Below, piece by piece: positions 27,113 to 38,159 of a DNA stretch of 64,000 bases. Every line of letters begins with the position of its first letter. Positions within the stretch are counted from its first letter, which is position 1. A program made the translations under genes and the position numbers. The stretch comes from Pontederia crassipes (taxonomy: Eukaryota > Streptophyta > Magnoliopsida > Commelinales > Pontederiaceae). The DNA lies in contig CM060188.1 of assembly GCA_030549335.1 (NCBI GenBank), forward strand, positions 70,772,696 to 70,836,695, in the 5' to 3' direction. A model generated the notes under the pieces. The model made no database searches. It saw nothing but the letters and a program-made list of their open reading frames with translations, and was not told the origin of the DNA.

Positions 27113-27770
27113 CTGTACAGATACAAAAGTAAGATTTGATCAGTGATAAAATATTATTTTAAAATAAATGTTTCTTCCCAAGATTATCAATTGAGAACCA
27201 CGAAATTAAAAGATAAGGTTTTGAATCAACAGCCATACTCCATAGAGCGTGAATTAAGTTAAAAGTTCTATTGATCATAAACGGAACCGATGCATAGGAA
27301 TGTCATAGGGTCGTTGTTCAATATACGAGGATCGAATTCGTCACCCCCGTGACGATTACTTCAGAAAGATGTAAACATCTCGCAATGATCGCTCCAAAAA
27401 TTTGATTACATAATGTTGTCTCAACTAAATGTATATTGAGCTGGAAATCGGAATTAAGTACTAGAAATCTTGCAGCCTTAATCATTTCAACGTCTTTATT
27501 TCCTGTTGCACACAATTGATAAAATGAAATCACAGAATGAAAGGTCTCAAATCATAGGAGATCTAAGATTATGATGTCATGACACCACTGAATCGATGGA
27601 ATGGAACGTGCAAAAAGAACTACTAGCTTTGAACAGAATTCACTGTAACATCGATTCTAGCTTTGAACAGAATCTAATGTCTTAACATAGGGTAGTGTTT
27701 ACAAAACCAAAAAATAAAGACCACTCAGGACTGAGAAAGTAGTCACCTAAAATAGATGAAACTTCTAGAT

Positions 27771-29327
27771 TCAAGCTGCAACAAAAGCCTTCTTCCCACC
27801 TCCGCTTTTTGATCCAGCTAGTATAACTTTTAACACATTGAATCTAACAGTCTTCGACAATGGCTTGAACAGAAACATTATTAGCATTACTCATTATCTT
27901 TGAATCATCCATTATATCTTTGGATCCCAATTGTTAGTACTGGCATCACATAATTATAGTTTTTTTATTTCACAATCCAACATACCTGTAACTTGGTCAC
28001 CTTCCTTCACACGAAAGCAAGGAGATATATGTGCCAGAATGTTAGAATGTGTCTTTTCATACCTGCATCAGAAACTTCTATGAGCAATCTTGAAGGCAAT
28101 CAATTTAACAAAAATGAAATTCCTTTTACTTGCCTTTGATATTTCTTCACATAGTGAAGGTAATTGCGATGAACAATGATTGTCCTACTCATCTTAGCAC
28201 TGTGACATGTGCCCGCCAAGATACGACCACGAATTGAAACAGTGCCAATAAAAGGGCATTTCTTCTCGATATAAGTTCCTGCAAGTACAGTAGTTAAATT
28301 TGTGAGTACGAGTGCTTCATGCTTTTATGTTTATTGATGTGGACAAATATTTATCAAATGCCTTTTCGATAGAGAAAAGAGACAGACAAAGGGAGAAGTC
28401 ATCAATATTCAATTGTCTTTCTTGAGTAAATACTTTGATTATCTGTTATGTTGAACTAGGACTATGATCGAGAAAACACAAAAGGAAACACTTTAAAATC
28501 AACAATACAACCAAAGGAGCGAGTCATGTGGTGAGACTCATCATTAAAGTGCTAAAAAGATGGAAGTCCAAAACACAGAAATATTGCTTGTATAACCAAT
28601 CTTCCTTCAGATTAACAGAATCTTTGTAGGCCCCTAAGAGCTTGGGGCATACCAAGACTTAGTTACTTTTTCCCAATTCAAATTATCGTGTGAGAAAATT
28701 TTTAATGCACACTTAAAATAGTATTTTGACGATGGAAATAAATGGATTTTCTGGATTGAAGCATATGAAAGAAAGAAAAAGTTGTTTAGTGACCTCAGTC
28801 TAAGACCTGTTTCATTATGCACAATAAAATTGAACTGTCACGACAAAGCTACATTGTAAAGTAGAAACTGAATCCTAATAGAGATAGCATATTATGCTTG
28901 TCTTTATCTGTATTTGTGGATATTTGTTTTCTTTCTTTCAAGAGCAACAACTATTTCGACTATTCTGAAAACGTAAGAAGCAATAGATCGATGAGAAGGA
29001 AAAGATCAAGATAGCTATCAATAAATTCACCCACCAGATAAAGCATGAAATGAACAAAATCCTGTAAGGCATTAGTTGTGAAAAATCATTAATACTTCAG
29101 ACCTTCAATTGCCTCTCTAGGAGTCTTGAAGCCAAGGCCAACGCTCTTCCATAACCGACTCCAACCTTTACCAGGTTTCTTCCCTTTTTCAAATTTCTTT
29201 GAGCTGCAATAATACAAACAACTCTCGTTAAGGTATAGACTTCTACAACTCGTATACAACTAAGCAAAGGCATCTTTTCTGCTTACCAAAGGAACACCTT
29301 CGGCTGTTTAAGGAAGGCCTTCTCCGT
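27771..29327 (-). pseudogene. RPS11: RPS11 copy IV, A-type pseudogene
   Basis: Exons 2-6 lie at 29287-29327, 29103-29203, 28134-28278, 27986-28062 and 27771-about 27863. It has the same 13-bp net loss in exon 5 and the same shifted exon 6 acceptor as copy II, so the two share a mutated ancestor. It also lacks 6 bp in intron 3 (near 28457) that the other copies keep. No exon 1. Confidence 0.85.
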
Positions 29328-29985
29328 CTGTACAGATATAAAAGTAAGATTTGATCAGTGATAAAATATTATTTTAAAATAAATGTTTCTTCCCAAGATT
29401 ATCAATTGAGAACCACGAAATTAAAAGATAAGGTTTTGAATCAACAGCCATACTCCATAGAGCGTGAATTAAGTTAAAAGTTATATTGATCATAAACGGA
29501 ACCGATGCATAGGAATGTCATAGGGTCGTTGTTCAATATACGAGGATCGAATTCGTCACCCCCGTGACGATTACTTCAGAAAGATGTAAACATCTCGCAA
29601 TGATCGCTCCAAAAATTTAATTACATAATGTTGTCTCAACTAAATGTATATTGAGCTGGAAATCGGAATTAAGTACTGGAAATCTTGCAGCCTTAATCAT
29701 TTCAACGTCTTTATTTCCTGTTGCACACAATTGATAAAATGAAATCACAGAATGAAAGGTCTCAAATCATAGGAGATCTAAGATTATGATGTCATGACAC
29801 CACTGAATCGATGGAATGGAACGTGCAAAAAGAACTACTAGCTTTGAACAGAATTCACTGTAACATCGATTCTAGCTTTGAATAGAATCTAATGTCTTAA
29901 CATAGGGTAGTGTTTACAAAACCAAATAACAAAGACCACTCAGGACTGAGAAAGTATTCACCTAAAACATATAAAACTTCTAGAT

Positions 29986-32238
29986 TCAAGCTGCAACAAA
30001 AGCCTTCTTCCCACCTCCGCTTTTTGATCCAGCTAGTATAACTTTTAACACATTGAATCTAACAGTCTTCGACAATGGCCTGAACAGAAACATTATTAGC
30101 ATTACTCATTATCTTTGAATCATCCATTATATCTTTGGATCCCAATTGTTAGTACTGACATCACATAATTATAGTTTTTTTATTTCACAATCCAACATAC
30201 CTGCACTGACCAATGATAACATGGTCACCTTCCTTCACACGGAAGCAAGGAGATATATGTGCCAGAATGTTAGAATGCGTCTTTTCATACCTGCATCAGA
30301 AACTTCTATGAGCAATCTTGAAGGCAATCAATTTAACAAAAATGAAATTCCTTTTACTTGCCTTTGATATTTCTTCACATAGTGAAGGTAATTGCGATGA
30401 ACAATGATTGTCCTACTCATCTTAGCACTGTGACATGTGCCCGCCAAGATACGACCACGAATTGAAACAGTGCCAATAAAAGGGCATTTCTTCTCGATAT
30501 AAGTTCCTGCAAGTACAGTAGTTAAATTTGTGAGTACGAGTGCTTCATGCTTTTATGTTTATTGATGTGGACAAATGTTTATCAAATGCCTTTTCGATAG
30601 AGAAAAGAGACAGACAAAGGGAGAAGTCATCAATATTCAATTGTCTTTCTTGAGTAAATACTTTGATTATCTGTTATGTTGAACCAACTAAAGGACTATG
30701 ATCGAGAAAACACAAAAGGAAACACTTTAAAATCAACAATACAACCAAAGGAGCGAGTCATGTGGTGAGACTCATCATTAAAGTGCTAAAAAGATGGAAG
30801 TCCAAAACACAGAAATATTGCTTGTATAACCAATCTTCCTTCATATTAACAGAATCTTTGTAGGCCCCTAAGAGCTTGGGGCATACCAAGACTTAGTTAC
30901 TTTTTCCCAATTCAAATTATCGTGTGAGAAAATTTTTAATGCACACTTAAAATAGTATTTTGACGATGTAAATAAATGGATTTTCTGGATTGAAGCATAT
31001 GAAAGAAAGAAAAAGTTGTTTAGTGACCTCAGTCTAAGACCTGTTTCATTATGCACAGTAAAATTGAACTGTCACGACAAAGCTACATTGTAAAGTAGAA
31101 ACTGAATCCTAATAGAGATAGCATATTATGCTTGTCTTTATCTGTATTTGTGGATATTTGTTTTCTTTCTTTCAAGAGCAACAACTATTTCGACTATTCT
31201 GAAAACGTAAGAAGCAATAGATCGATGAGAAGGAAAAGATCAAGATAGCTATCAATAAATTCACCCACCAGATAAAGCATGAAATGGACAAAATCCTGTA
31301 AGGCATTAGTTGTGAAAAATCATTAATACTTCAGACCTTCAATTGCCTCTCTAGGAGTCTTGAAGCCAAGGCCAACGCTCTTCCATAACCGACTCCCACC
31401 TTTACAAGGTTTTTTCCTTTTTCCAAATTTCTTTGAGCTACAATAATACAAACAACTCTCGTTAAGGTACAGACTTCTACAACTCGTATACAACTAAGCA
31501 AAGGCATCTTTTCTGCTTACCAAAGGAACACCTTCGGCTGTTTAAGGAAGGCCTTCTCCGTCTGTACAGATACAAAAGTAAGATTTGATCAGTGATAAAA
31601 TATTATTTTAAAATAAATGTTTCTTCCCAAGATTATCAATTGAGAACCACGAAATTAAAAGATAAGGTTTTGAATCAACAGCCATACTCCATAGAGCGTG
31701 AATTAAGTTAAAAGTTCTATTGATCATAAACGGAACCGATGCATAGGAATGTCATAGGGTCGTTGTTCAATATACGAGGATCGAATTCGTCACCCCCGTG
31801 ACGATTACTTCAGAAAGTTGTAAACATCTCGCAATGATCGCTCCAAAAATTTGATTACATAATGTTGTCTCAACTAAATGTATATTGAGCTGGAAATCAG
31901 AATTAAGTACTGGAAATCTTGCAGCCTTAATCATACACAAATTCTTTCACCACGGTATCACCCCTACATCCAAGCTCACATTAACTTTCCTCTCTATACC
32001 AAAATACTTGGCTGCATGACTCAATACCACACAGACAATGCTCAAAGAGACGGATTCATGATCACTCGCATGGAAGATCAAGTGCAATGCTCATACATCA
32101 ACAGCGTTAAAATCTTCGATGGAGTAAGGGAAAACCAACGACAAGAAAATGTGAAGAACATAGATCGTTGCAATGGGGTCAACGAGCACCCAAAGAGATA
32201 CGGAGAGAGAGGAGACAAGAACAGACTTGCTCCGCTAT
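29986..32238 (-). CDS. RPS11: 40S ribosomal protein S11 (uS17), promoter-linked copy V; ATG changed to ATA
   Basis: Six exons (32227-32238, 31521-31561, 31337-31437, 30362-30506, 30201-30290, 29986-30079) join in phase to 160 codons plus stop, the normal length for plant S11, a small-subunit protein that binds 18S rRNA. Recognisable blocks are [58 protein letters not shown] and [13 protein letters not shown]. Exon 1 encodes only x-Ala-Glu-Gln, and its expected ATG is ATA; no in-frame ATG precedes it before a TAA at 32280. Intron 4 uses a GC donor (AAAG|GCAAGT). Exon 3 reads [10 protein letters not shown] where the other copies read [10 protein letters not shown]. The telo-box just upstream fits a ribosomal-protein promoter. 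Either a recent pseudogene or a gene using a non-AUG start. Confidence 0.85.
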
Positions 32239-32305
32239 GGCCGTCGATCGAGTGAGAGCACGAGCGGGACGAAAGAATTAAATGGCGGTGGCGAGAGGCA
32301 ACTAA

Positions 32306-32314
32306 AAACCCTAA
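32306..32314 (-). promoter_or_regulatory. Telo-box (AAACCCTAA) in the RPS11 leader/promoter
   Basis: AAACCCTAA lies about 70 bp upstream of the RPS11 exon 1 coding start. Telo-boxes near the transcription start are a known hallmark of plant ribosomal-protein genes. It is present only at the right end of the array, so this is the only recognisable promoter for the five copies. Confidence 0.65.
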
Positions 32315-32459
32315 TGATCATTTTGAGACGAGGAATGTGGAAAGTGTTGGATATCTTTCAAATGACGAAAGTGCCCTCATTCTCTTCTTATTTGCCTTGC
32401 AGTTTCTGTTGTCTTTCATTTTTGCTTTTTTGCACTTTGAACCCTCACGTTCATCCTTA

Positions 32460-33180
32460 ATAGAGCAACAATGGAGTTGGGATCACGATAATGGAGTCGC
32501 CTGTTGGCGATTCTTGTTTTTGTGATCCATACTTCATGGACGTACTGCTGTTGTCTCGATGCTCAGGTCCTGCAAATGAAGACTCAAATCTTAGACTTCC
32601 ACGCATGTCCAATTTGTTTTGCACCACCAATTTTTAAAAGGATTTAATGGGTCAGTAGCACCCTTCTCCCTATAACTACAGCCCTACGATCCACTGTAGC
32701 AAATCCTCTTCAGTTCAAGCGGTCGGTTCAAAGTTCTCTCTCACGATTCGACACGGCTAGTGCGTCATCGCCATTCGCCTGCTCACCATCGTCATCATTT
32801 GTGTGCCTATTCGTCGCAGCTCCCATGTTCATTGCCCTACGGGATGTCGTGTGAGGATGATTGACGAGGCAACCTAGTCTCCTTCCTTCGGCGAGGCGAT
32901 GCCGAATTTTAGATGCTCGAAATGGCCGCGAGGCGATGATGGTAAGGGACAAGGTGGTGAGGGCTTCGTCTTAGCTATTGGTAAACTCTTAGATGTTATA
33001 ACTATAGGAGATGAGGCGGCCTAGTCTCCCTCCTCCGAGCGAGCGATGCCGACCTTCATATGCTCAAGATGGCCTCGAGGCGACGAGGGCTTCGGACGAG
33101 AGGGTGAGGGCTTCAACCGCTAGGGCTTTGGAAGAAACAGCGAGGGCTTCGGCTTGGGGACGAATATGGGAACTCAACAT
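32460..33180. repeat. Spacer with a diverged direct repeat of ~70 bp
   Basis: Segments at about 32866-32935 and 33011-33082 share CCTAGTCTCC, GCGATGCCGA and ATGCTC..GATGGCC blocks, 145 bp apart. Overlapping short frames here are GC-rich by-products. No gene recognised between the RPS11 promoter and 33180. Confidence 0.5.
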
Positions 33181-33182
33181 GC

Positions 33183-33375
33183 TTTTTTTTTGTCCGAGAT
33201 CCATCGGTGTTTAGGGCTACTACAACTTGACTAATCCGATGTTCGAGCGCGAGCAATATGAATAAATCCTGGCCAAAGTGATGATCCTGAGAATCGAACC
33301 TGGAGCACCATTCTTGGTTGAACTGAAATGCTTTAGACAATGTTGAACCGCGCGATTTGTTACAATGAACCGTGT
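33183..33375 (-). mobile_element. Probable tRNA-derived SINE
   Basis: Read on the minus strand, a box-B-like GGTTCGATTCTC (near 33291-33302) is preceded by an A-box-like TTGTCTAAAGC about 45 bp upstream. It is followed by a ~110-bp body that ends in GGAC and nine A residues (plus-strand T run, 33183-33191). This layout suits a plant SINE. Target duplications were not found, so the 5' edge is approximate. Confidence 0.45.
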
Positions 33376-33438
33376 GATTTTTCATCTACAGTTGATCTTG
33401 CATGGGGTACATATAGGGAGCGTCTATTAAATCTTTTA

Positions 33439-34164
33439 GGGTGCGTTTGAATAACAGAACTTGAGCAAAACTTGCCCAACAAATAAGGTGTTTGACGAGA
33501 ACTTTAAATGTTCCCATCATATGACCTCCGGTCGGAATATTTGACCAAATGTTCCTGCCAGAAGTTCTTGTCAAGCAAGAATGTTTCTTTTTTTATATAT
33601 ATACTTTATGTCTTGTCAGCCGCAACTTTTGACTTTTTTCTTTTATCTATTTTTTAATTACTTTATAATGTATGTATATATAATTTAGTATATATTAATA
33701 CATTATTAATCATCTTATGAAATAAATTATTAAATGTCATTAATTAAAAATTATGAAATATTTAGTTCTTATAATTAATAAATATTTTATTAATTAACCT
33801 ATTCAATTATTTTTTAAAAAATTGCATTATATTTGGACCGTAAGATGTACGTAAATTATAATATTAATAATATTTATAAGATTTAATCAAAATAAATAAA
33901 TAATATTAATAATATAACGATTTACGTATATTAAAATATTTACAACATATTCTTATTTACTATATTTTATACCTCATAAAATAATAAATTATATTCTTAA
34001 TTATTATTTTTTTATCAAACACCCACTAAAATTTATCCATCAAATCAATTTTTTAAATCCTCATCGTTACACTTTTCATTCAAACACCAATCCAACCTTT
34101 TTTATCAAATCGATTAGTTCTCGAGAACTAACGTTCTTTCAATATTCCCGTACCAAACATAAGC
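33439..34164. mobile_element. MITE-family element, copy 1
   Basis: Starts GGGTGCGTTTGAATAACAG and ends CCGTACCAAACATAAGC, with GTTCTCGAGAACTAACG-type palindromic DNA inside the right end and an AT-rich core. About 150 bp of the right end (CAAACACCCACT... to ...TATTCCCGTACC) aligns clearly with the element at 42270-42929, so both belong to one family. No coding capacity. The ends resemble Tourist/hAT-like MITEs; exact superfamily is open. Confidence 0.65.
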
Positions 34165-37024
34165 ATAAAAAAAAGGGACCCGCAGAGTTTATTGAAATAT
34201 AAGTATCGTCCAATTTCCTGAACTGTATTGATATTATTCACTGTTTGATTCTGAAACGGGGCCAGCAATTTATAGGTACGGATTCAAGTGCAACAAATGT
34301 AAAAAGGCATCCTCCAGTGAAAGTGTCTATTCCGATCTCACCATTACATCAGGAATGAAACTGCTGTGAGCTCAAGCCGACAAGCCTACTAGAACTCGGC
34401 TACTTAGGTACAGTAGATTTTCAACCATTTCTTGCATATGGTTTGTGTGTTATGCATTGTGATAATGCTTGCTACCATTTACAACTTTTGAGGTAGATCC
34501 TTGTGTTACGATCGATGGCCACTAGTGAAAACATAGGAGACTTGCATAGTTTGCTGTTGATGCTTCTTTCTCGGTGGACTCACATGTGCAACAGGAGTAT
34601 CCATGTTTCTCATGCGTCACTTCTGAAGCTGAGTCAAGAGGATGAGAAACAACTCCCTAATCAAAAAATAAATATCAACTTCGAATCAAATGATCAACCT
34701 CAAGGAACACATTGTGCATGAACTATATCTAAATCTTGTATCTGCTAGTCTAAAAGTATTTTTCTTTCATAGGATGTACATTATTGGTCCGTCAGTCCCA
34801 TCCATTGGAATTTTAACCTGTTTCCAGTGTAGTACAGAATTAAGATTGGTGCTTTCTTCATTTTGCTCTGTAGCATGATAAGAGATTAGAGGAAACTTAC
34901 TTTAGGTCATATTTTGCTTTATCTTTTTCAAATATAGGTCATAAGTTAAAATGTATATCTTTTTCAACCATTATGGATAAGATCGGTAGGAACTTACGAT
35001 CTTGCGCAAAATTGTAAGATTCTACCAGAGATCTTAACAATTATGCTTCAGGCCAGATACAACATCTTGAATGTTTGCACAGAAATGTCACCAAATGGCA
35101 AAACATAAGATACAGTGAAACGAAGGACAGCATCTGCAGAATCAAATTTCTCAAGGAAAGAATTGTATATTTAACTTCATGGCTATGAAATTTATTCTGA
35201 TATTCAAACTGTTTTTAATCAGACCAGATATATGGCATGCTGGTTTTACACAATATTACTGCAAGAATATTTCAGGCTTTAGTTTAACCCCTTAATGCGC
35301 GTTTTCTTTAGACAACTAATAAGGATGGATGGGATGACAATTATATTCTTCTCTTTGAGTTTGCACTTACCCTCTTAGAAGTATGACAAGGTAGTTTGTG
35401 ATGCGATTAGTTCAATTTTAATTTCTCTGCTAAGTACCAAACAGATATTTTGCCGTCCCAAACCTTTTGAACATCTTACTGTAAAGAAAGAAATAGAAGG
35501 TAAACAGAAAAAAAAAAGGTGGTTAATGTTCTTTCATTAATAAACATCAATCATTTTAAGTTTGAATTGGGCATGAGAAGTCTTGCTAACAGTCAAAAAA
35601 GAAGTCAGCTGTGCACTTAATGAATCTTCATTAACCCTGTCTAATCTTGATTATGTAGGGAGACATAGATCTAGTAATTGGAAACTGCATACATAATTGT
35701 GTTAAATCAGATGCTACGTGGACGAGTGTAAATCCAAGCTCTGCAGATCTGCGGAATCACATGTCCACAAGTTCTGAGGTGAAGAAATGTCCACAAGTAT
35801 CTAGACAGAATCAAAATTATCATCCTAGTCTCTCACTATTGCTAGAGTTTCCCCGGGGAAAAGGTAAAAGAAATCTACCACCTAATCTCTATCTTGATTA
35901 CCCATCACGTCTTTGTTCATTAAACTCCATTAGCTCAGATTAATTAAGTGCCTAATTACCTTGTCTTATCTGTTCTCTTCCCCTTACTATCATATATTCA
36001 GTAAACACAACTAGCACGTACAACCTCCTGATATTTTATACAGACCTGTCCAAATCCAATTGGGTTGTGATAACTATGTGCTAGGTTCTGAGTATATGAT
36101 TTATCTTAATAATAAAACTTATGATATGCATAGCTGCCGACTGTGTTCCTGGACTGTTACTTTGACCAAGTGGAACGAAGAAATGAAAAATTCTCAGTTG
36201 CTCGAGGCCTTTAAACAGCCATTTTGTTTGCTGCTATGATTCTCTACATTATTTATATGATTCACTAGAAATTCATAATATTTGATCTTATTAGCAGATC
36301 AAATAGTGCAGCTAGTGAGCTCCCCCAAAAAGTTGTCAAGTTCTGGTCAAGAGTCAACTCCCCAGATGCTGAAATGTCCTTTTTTTTGTGTGTGCGCTTG
36401 AAGGAACGAAGGGGATGGTCATCCAGGATTTCAATACTACTGAAACAAAATTATTACATGGTCCAAATGCTTTTGGTGTCATTCGTGCGCGCGTGCTCTT
36501 GATGCACTCCTTTCCTTCTTTGTTTCAGTGCTTCTGCCTCTGTCTTTGCAGTGATACTGGTTCGCAGGGAGTTCATTAAGAAATGTAAGCTGCCCTCACT
36601 TGGGATAACGAGTGATAGCAACACGTTCAGAGCAGAAACCTGCAACCAGTTGCCTGATCTTGTACATTTTATGTAAGTTTAAGGAGAGATTTTACAGATA
36701 CTGTTATTTGAGATGCATAGTCAGAAGCAATTGTTTGCTGCACCCATGTTCTTGTGTTTGCGTCAAATATTTGATTTCAGTGGCAGCAGCAGCGTCAGTT
36801 TCTCGATCTCTCCGAAACAAAATCTGTGTCTAAGTCCAAAATTAAAAGAGTTGACCACAAAGACCATTTATGAGAAGATTTACATGGAAAGCTGGCAAGT
36901 TGGGGTCACATGATACCATGAGAAAACTATTTAAAGAGAGAACAAAGAAAAAGGAAAACTGAGAAGGAAAGAAGGAAACAGGAAGAATGAAGCAGACAAG
37001 TCGAGTTCATTGTCAGCTCTTCAG
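34165..37024. other. Unique DNA with isolated exon-like segments, no gene assigned
   Basis: Not repetitive and less AT-rich than the surrounding spacers. A plus-strand segment at about 35659-35860 starts after TATGTAG, reads openly (GDIDLVIGNC... to ...LLLEFPRGK) and ends at a GTAAAAG donor-like site. Another at about 36297-36380 follows AG. A 72-codon plus frame at 34503-34721 is also present. No family is recognised. It may be an unrecognised low-expression gene or a decayed one. Confidence 0.25.
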
Positions 37025-38034
37025 CTAGCACAGAGGAGATCTTTGTGGAATGCCCTTTCTTCTGTTTATGTTCGTGGCCATATCCTCGTCGGAGACCCTG
37101 CTCGATGACCTCCCACAGATGTAGAGCCCGCTCCTCTTCCTGCGGGTAGCCGCCGCCATCTCGACGTACGGCCGCATGCTCAAATTCTCGGAGTCCGATG
37201 ATCCCACGGGGTCCTCGTCGCCTTCCAGGATGGTGGAGTTGGTGGTCTCTTCTTCCACATCATGAGGAACGAAGAAGTCCGGACTCAGTTGCAGAGTCTT
37301 GCATGTTCTCAGGTATGGCGAGAGGCCTTTCTTCTGCGTCAACACATAATCCACCTGTGTTGAAAACGAACTGTTAGACATTATAATTTTGCTGACACCT
37401 CTACAGATCAAAATGTGTAGCAGGAATCGTGTGGTCCTATTACCTTGCAAGCAAGAGAGCAGTGGATGTATGGCTCCTGGAGGCATCTGTCGCAGGAGGT
37501 GCATATGTTCCCCGACCCTTTGAACTGCCTGCTCTGAGGCCTCTTCTTGAGGAACACGACCTTGGAGCTGTTAATGGTGTACGACTGCACAAGTTTTAAC
37601 GAAGCGTTTTCAGATATATATATAGAAGCCATCCATGGCCATGAGCATGTTTTCTGCCTCCTACTCCCTGATACCCACCTGAACTTTTGAGCAGTCGATG
37701 AGCCTCTCGAGGTCCTCCATCCTGACGACGTCGTGGTAGACGTATCGCCGGACCTGCAGCAGCCTGTGGCAGCGATGGGCGGGCACGCAGTGAGGGCAGA
37801 TGCTGGTGCAGCAGTCCAGGCAGCATATGTTCTTCTCGTTCTTCTTCACGCTCTCGTGCGCCGAGCAGCCGACGAAGAACCGCTGCGAGTTGAGCGCATC
37901 CAGCCATGCGGGCTTCCATATTGTTGCCTGAACAATTCAGCTTTCTTCTTGTCAGATTGGCCATGCAACAGATCGTATATAGTCCTGTAAGTAAAACGCA
38001 GAAGAAACAAGGAAACTTTTTCTTTTTTTACCAT
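37025..38034 (-). CDS. PLATZ zinc-binding transcription regulator
   Basis: Four minus-strand exons (38032-38034, 37679-37927, 37444-37584, 37025-37354) join in phase to 240 aa. PLATZ proteins are plant-specific zinc-dependent DNA-binding regulators that act in the nucleus. Zinc ligands are visible as C22-x2-H25, C36/C37, C40/C41, C45-x2-C48 and H52-x2-H55, followed by RRYVYHDVVR and the SYTINSSKVVFLKKRP block. A second Cys cluster is CTSCDRC..EPYIHCSLACK. The tail has an acidic Ser-rich stretch and ends with the conserved RRKGIPQRSPLC. The first coding exon is the ATG alone, directly followed by a GTAAAA donor; the in-frame codon further upstream in that exon is GTG, not ATG. Complete and intact. 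Confidence 0.96.
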
Positions 38035-38140
38035 GATCACTGCAAGGTGTAGAGATGGCACTGTGAACTCTGAGCGGAAGAGATTGCACTGTGAAGTGTT
38101 GCAAAGATGGATGGGTTCAGAGTGATTGGAATTGTGGAGT

Positions 38141-38150
38141 ATTTATATAT
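38141..38150 (-). promoter_or_regulatory. TATA box of the PLATZ gene
   Basis: On the minus strand ATATATAAAT lies about 107 bp upstream of the start codon, which places the transcription start near 38110-38120. It stands out against the surrounding less AT-rich leader. Confidence 0.55.
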
Positions 38151-38159
38151 GGGAACAAG

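Larger units (their letters stand above)
21329..31934 (-). repeat. Tandem array of five RPS11-bearing ~2.2-kb units
   Basis: The units share a boundary (left TTCAACGTCT, right CCTTAATCAT): I 21329-23030 (1,702 bp, deleted), II 23031-25251 (2,221), III 25252-27485 (2,234), IV 27486-29700 (2,215), V 29701-31934 (2,234). Each unit runs from the RPS11 3' UTR through exons 6 to 2 into part of intron 1. Units II-V look very similar by eye. II and IV share one form of exon 5 (A type), III and V the other (B type), so the array repeats as a 4.45-kb dimer. Unequal crossing-over is the likely cause. Confidence 0.95.

Noticed and set aside
24185..31056. Repeated 62-codon minus-strand frame starting MHNET
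   Set aside because: It lies in RPS11 intron 3 of each array unit and recurs only because the unit recurs.
21329..31934. Centromeric-type satellite or CRISPR-like array
   Set aside because: Units are 2.2 kb and contain spliced RPS11 exons; there are no short direct repeats with unique spacers.
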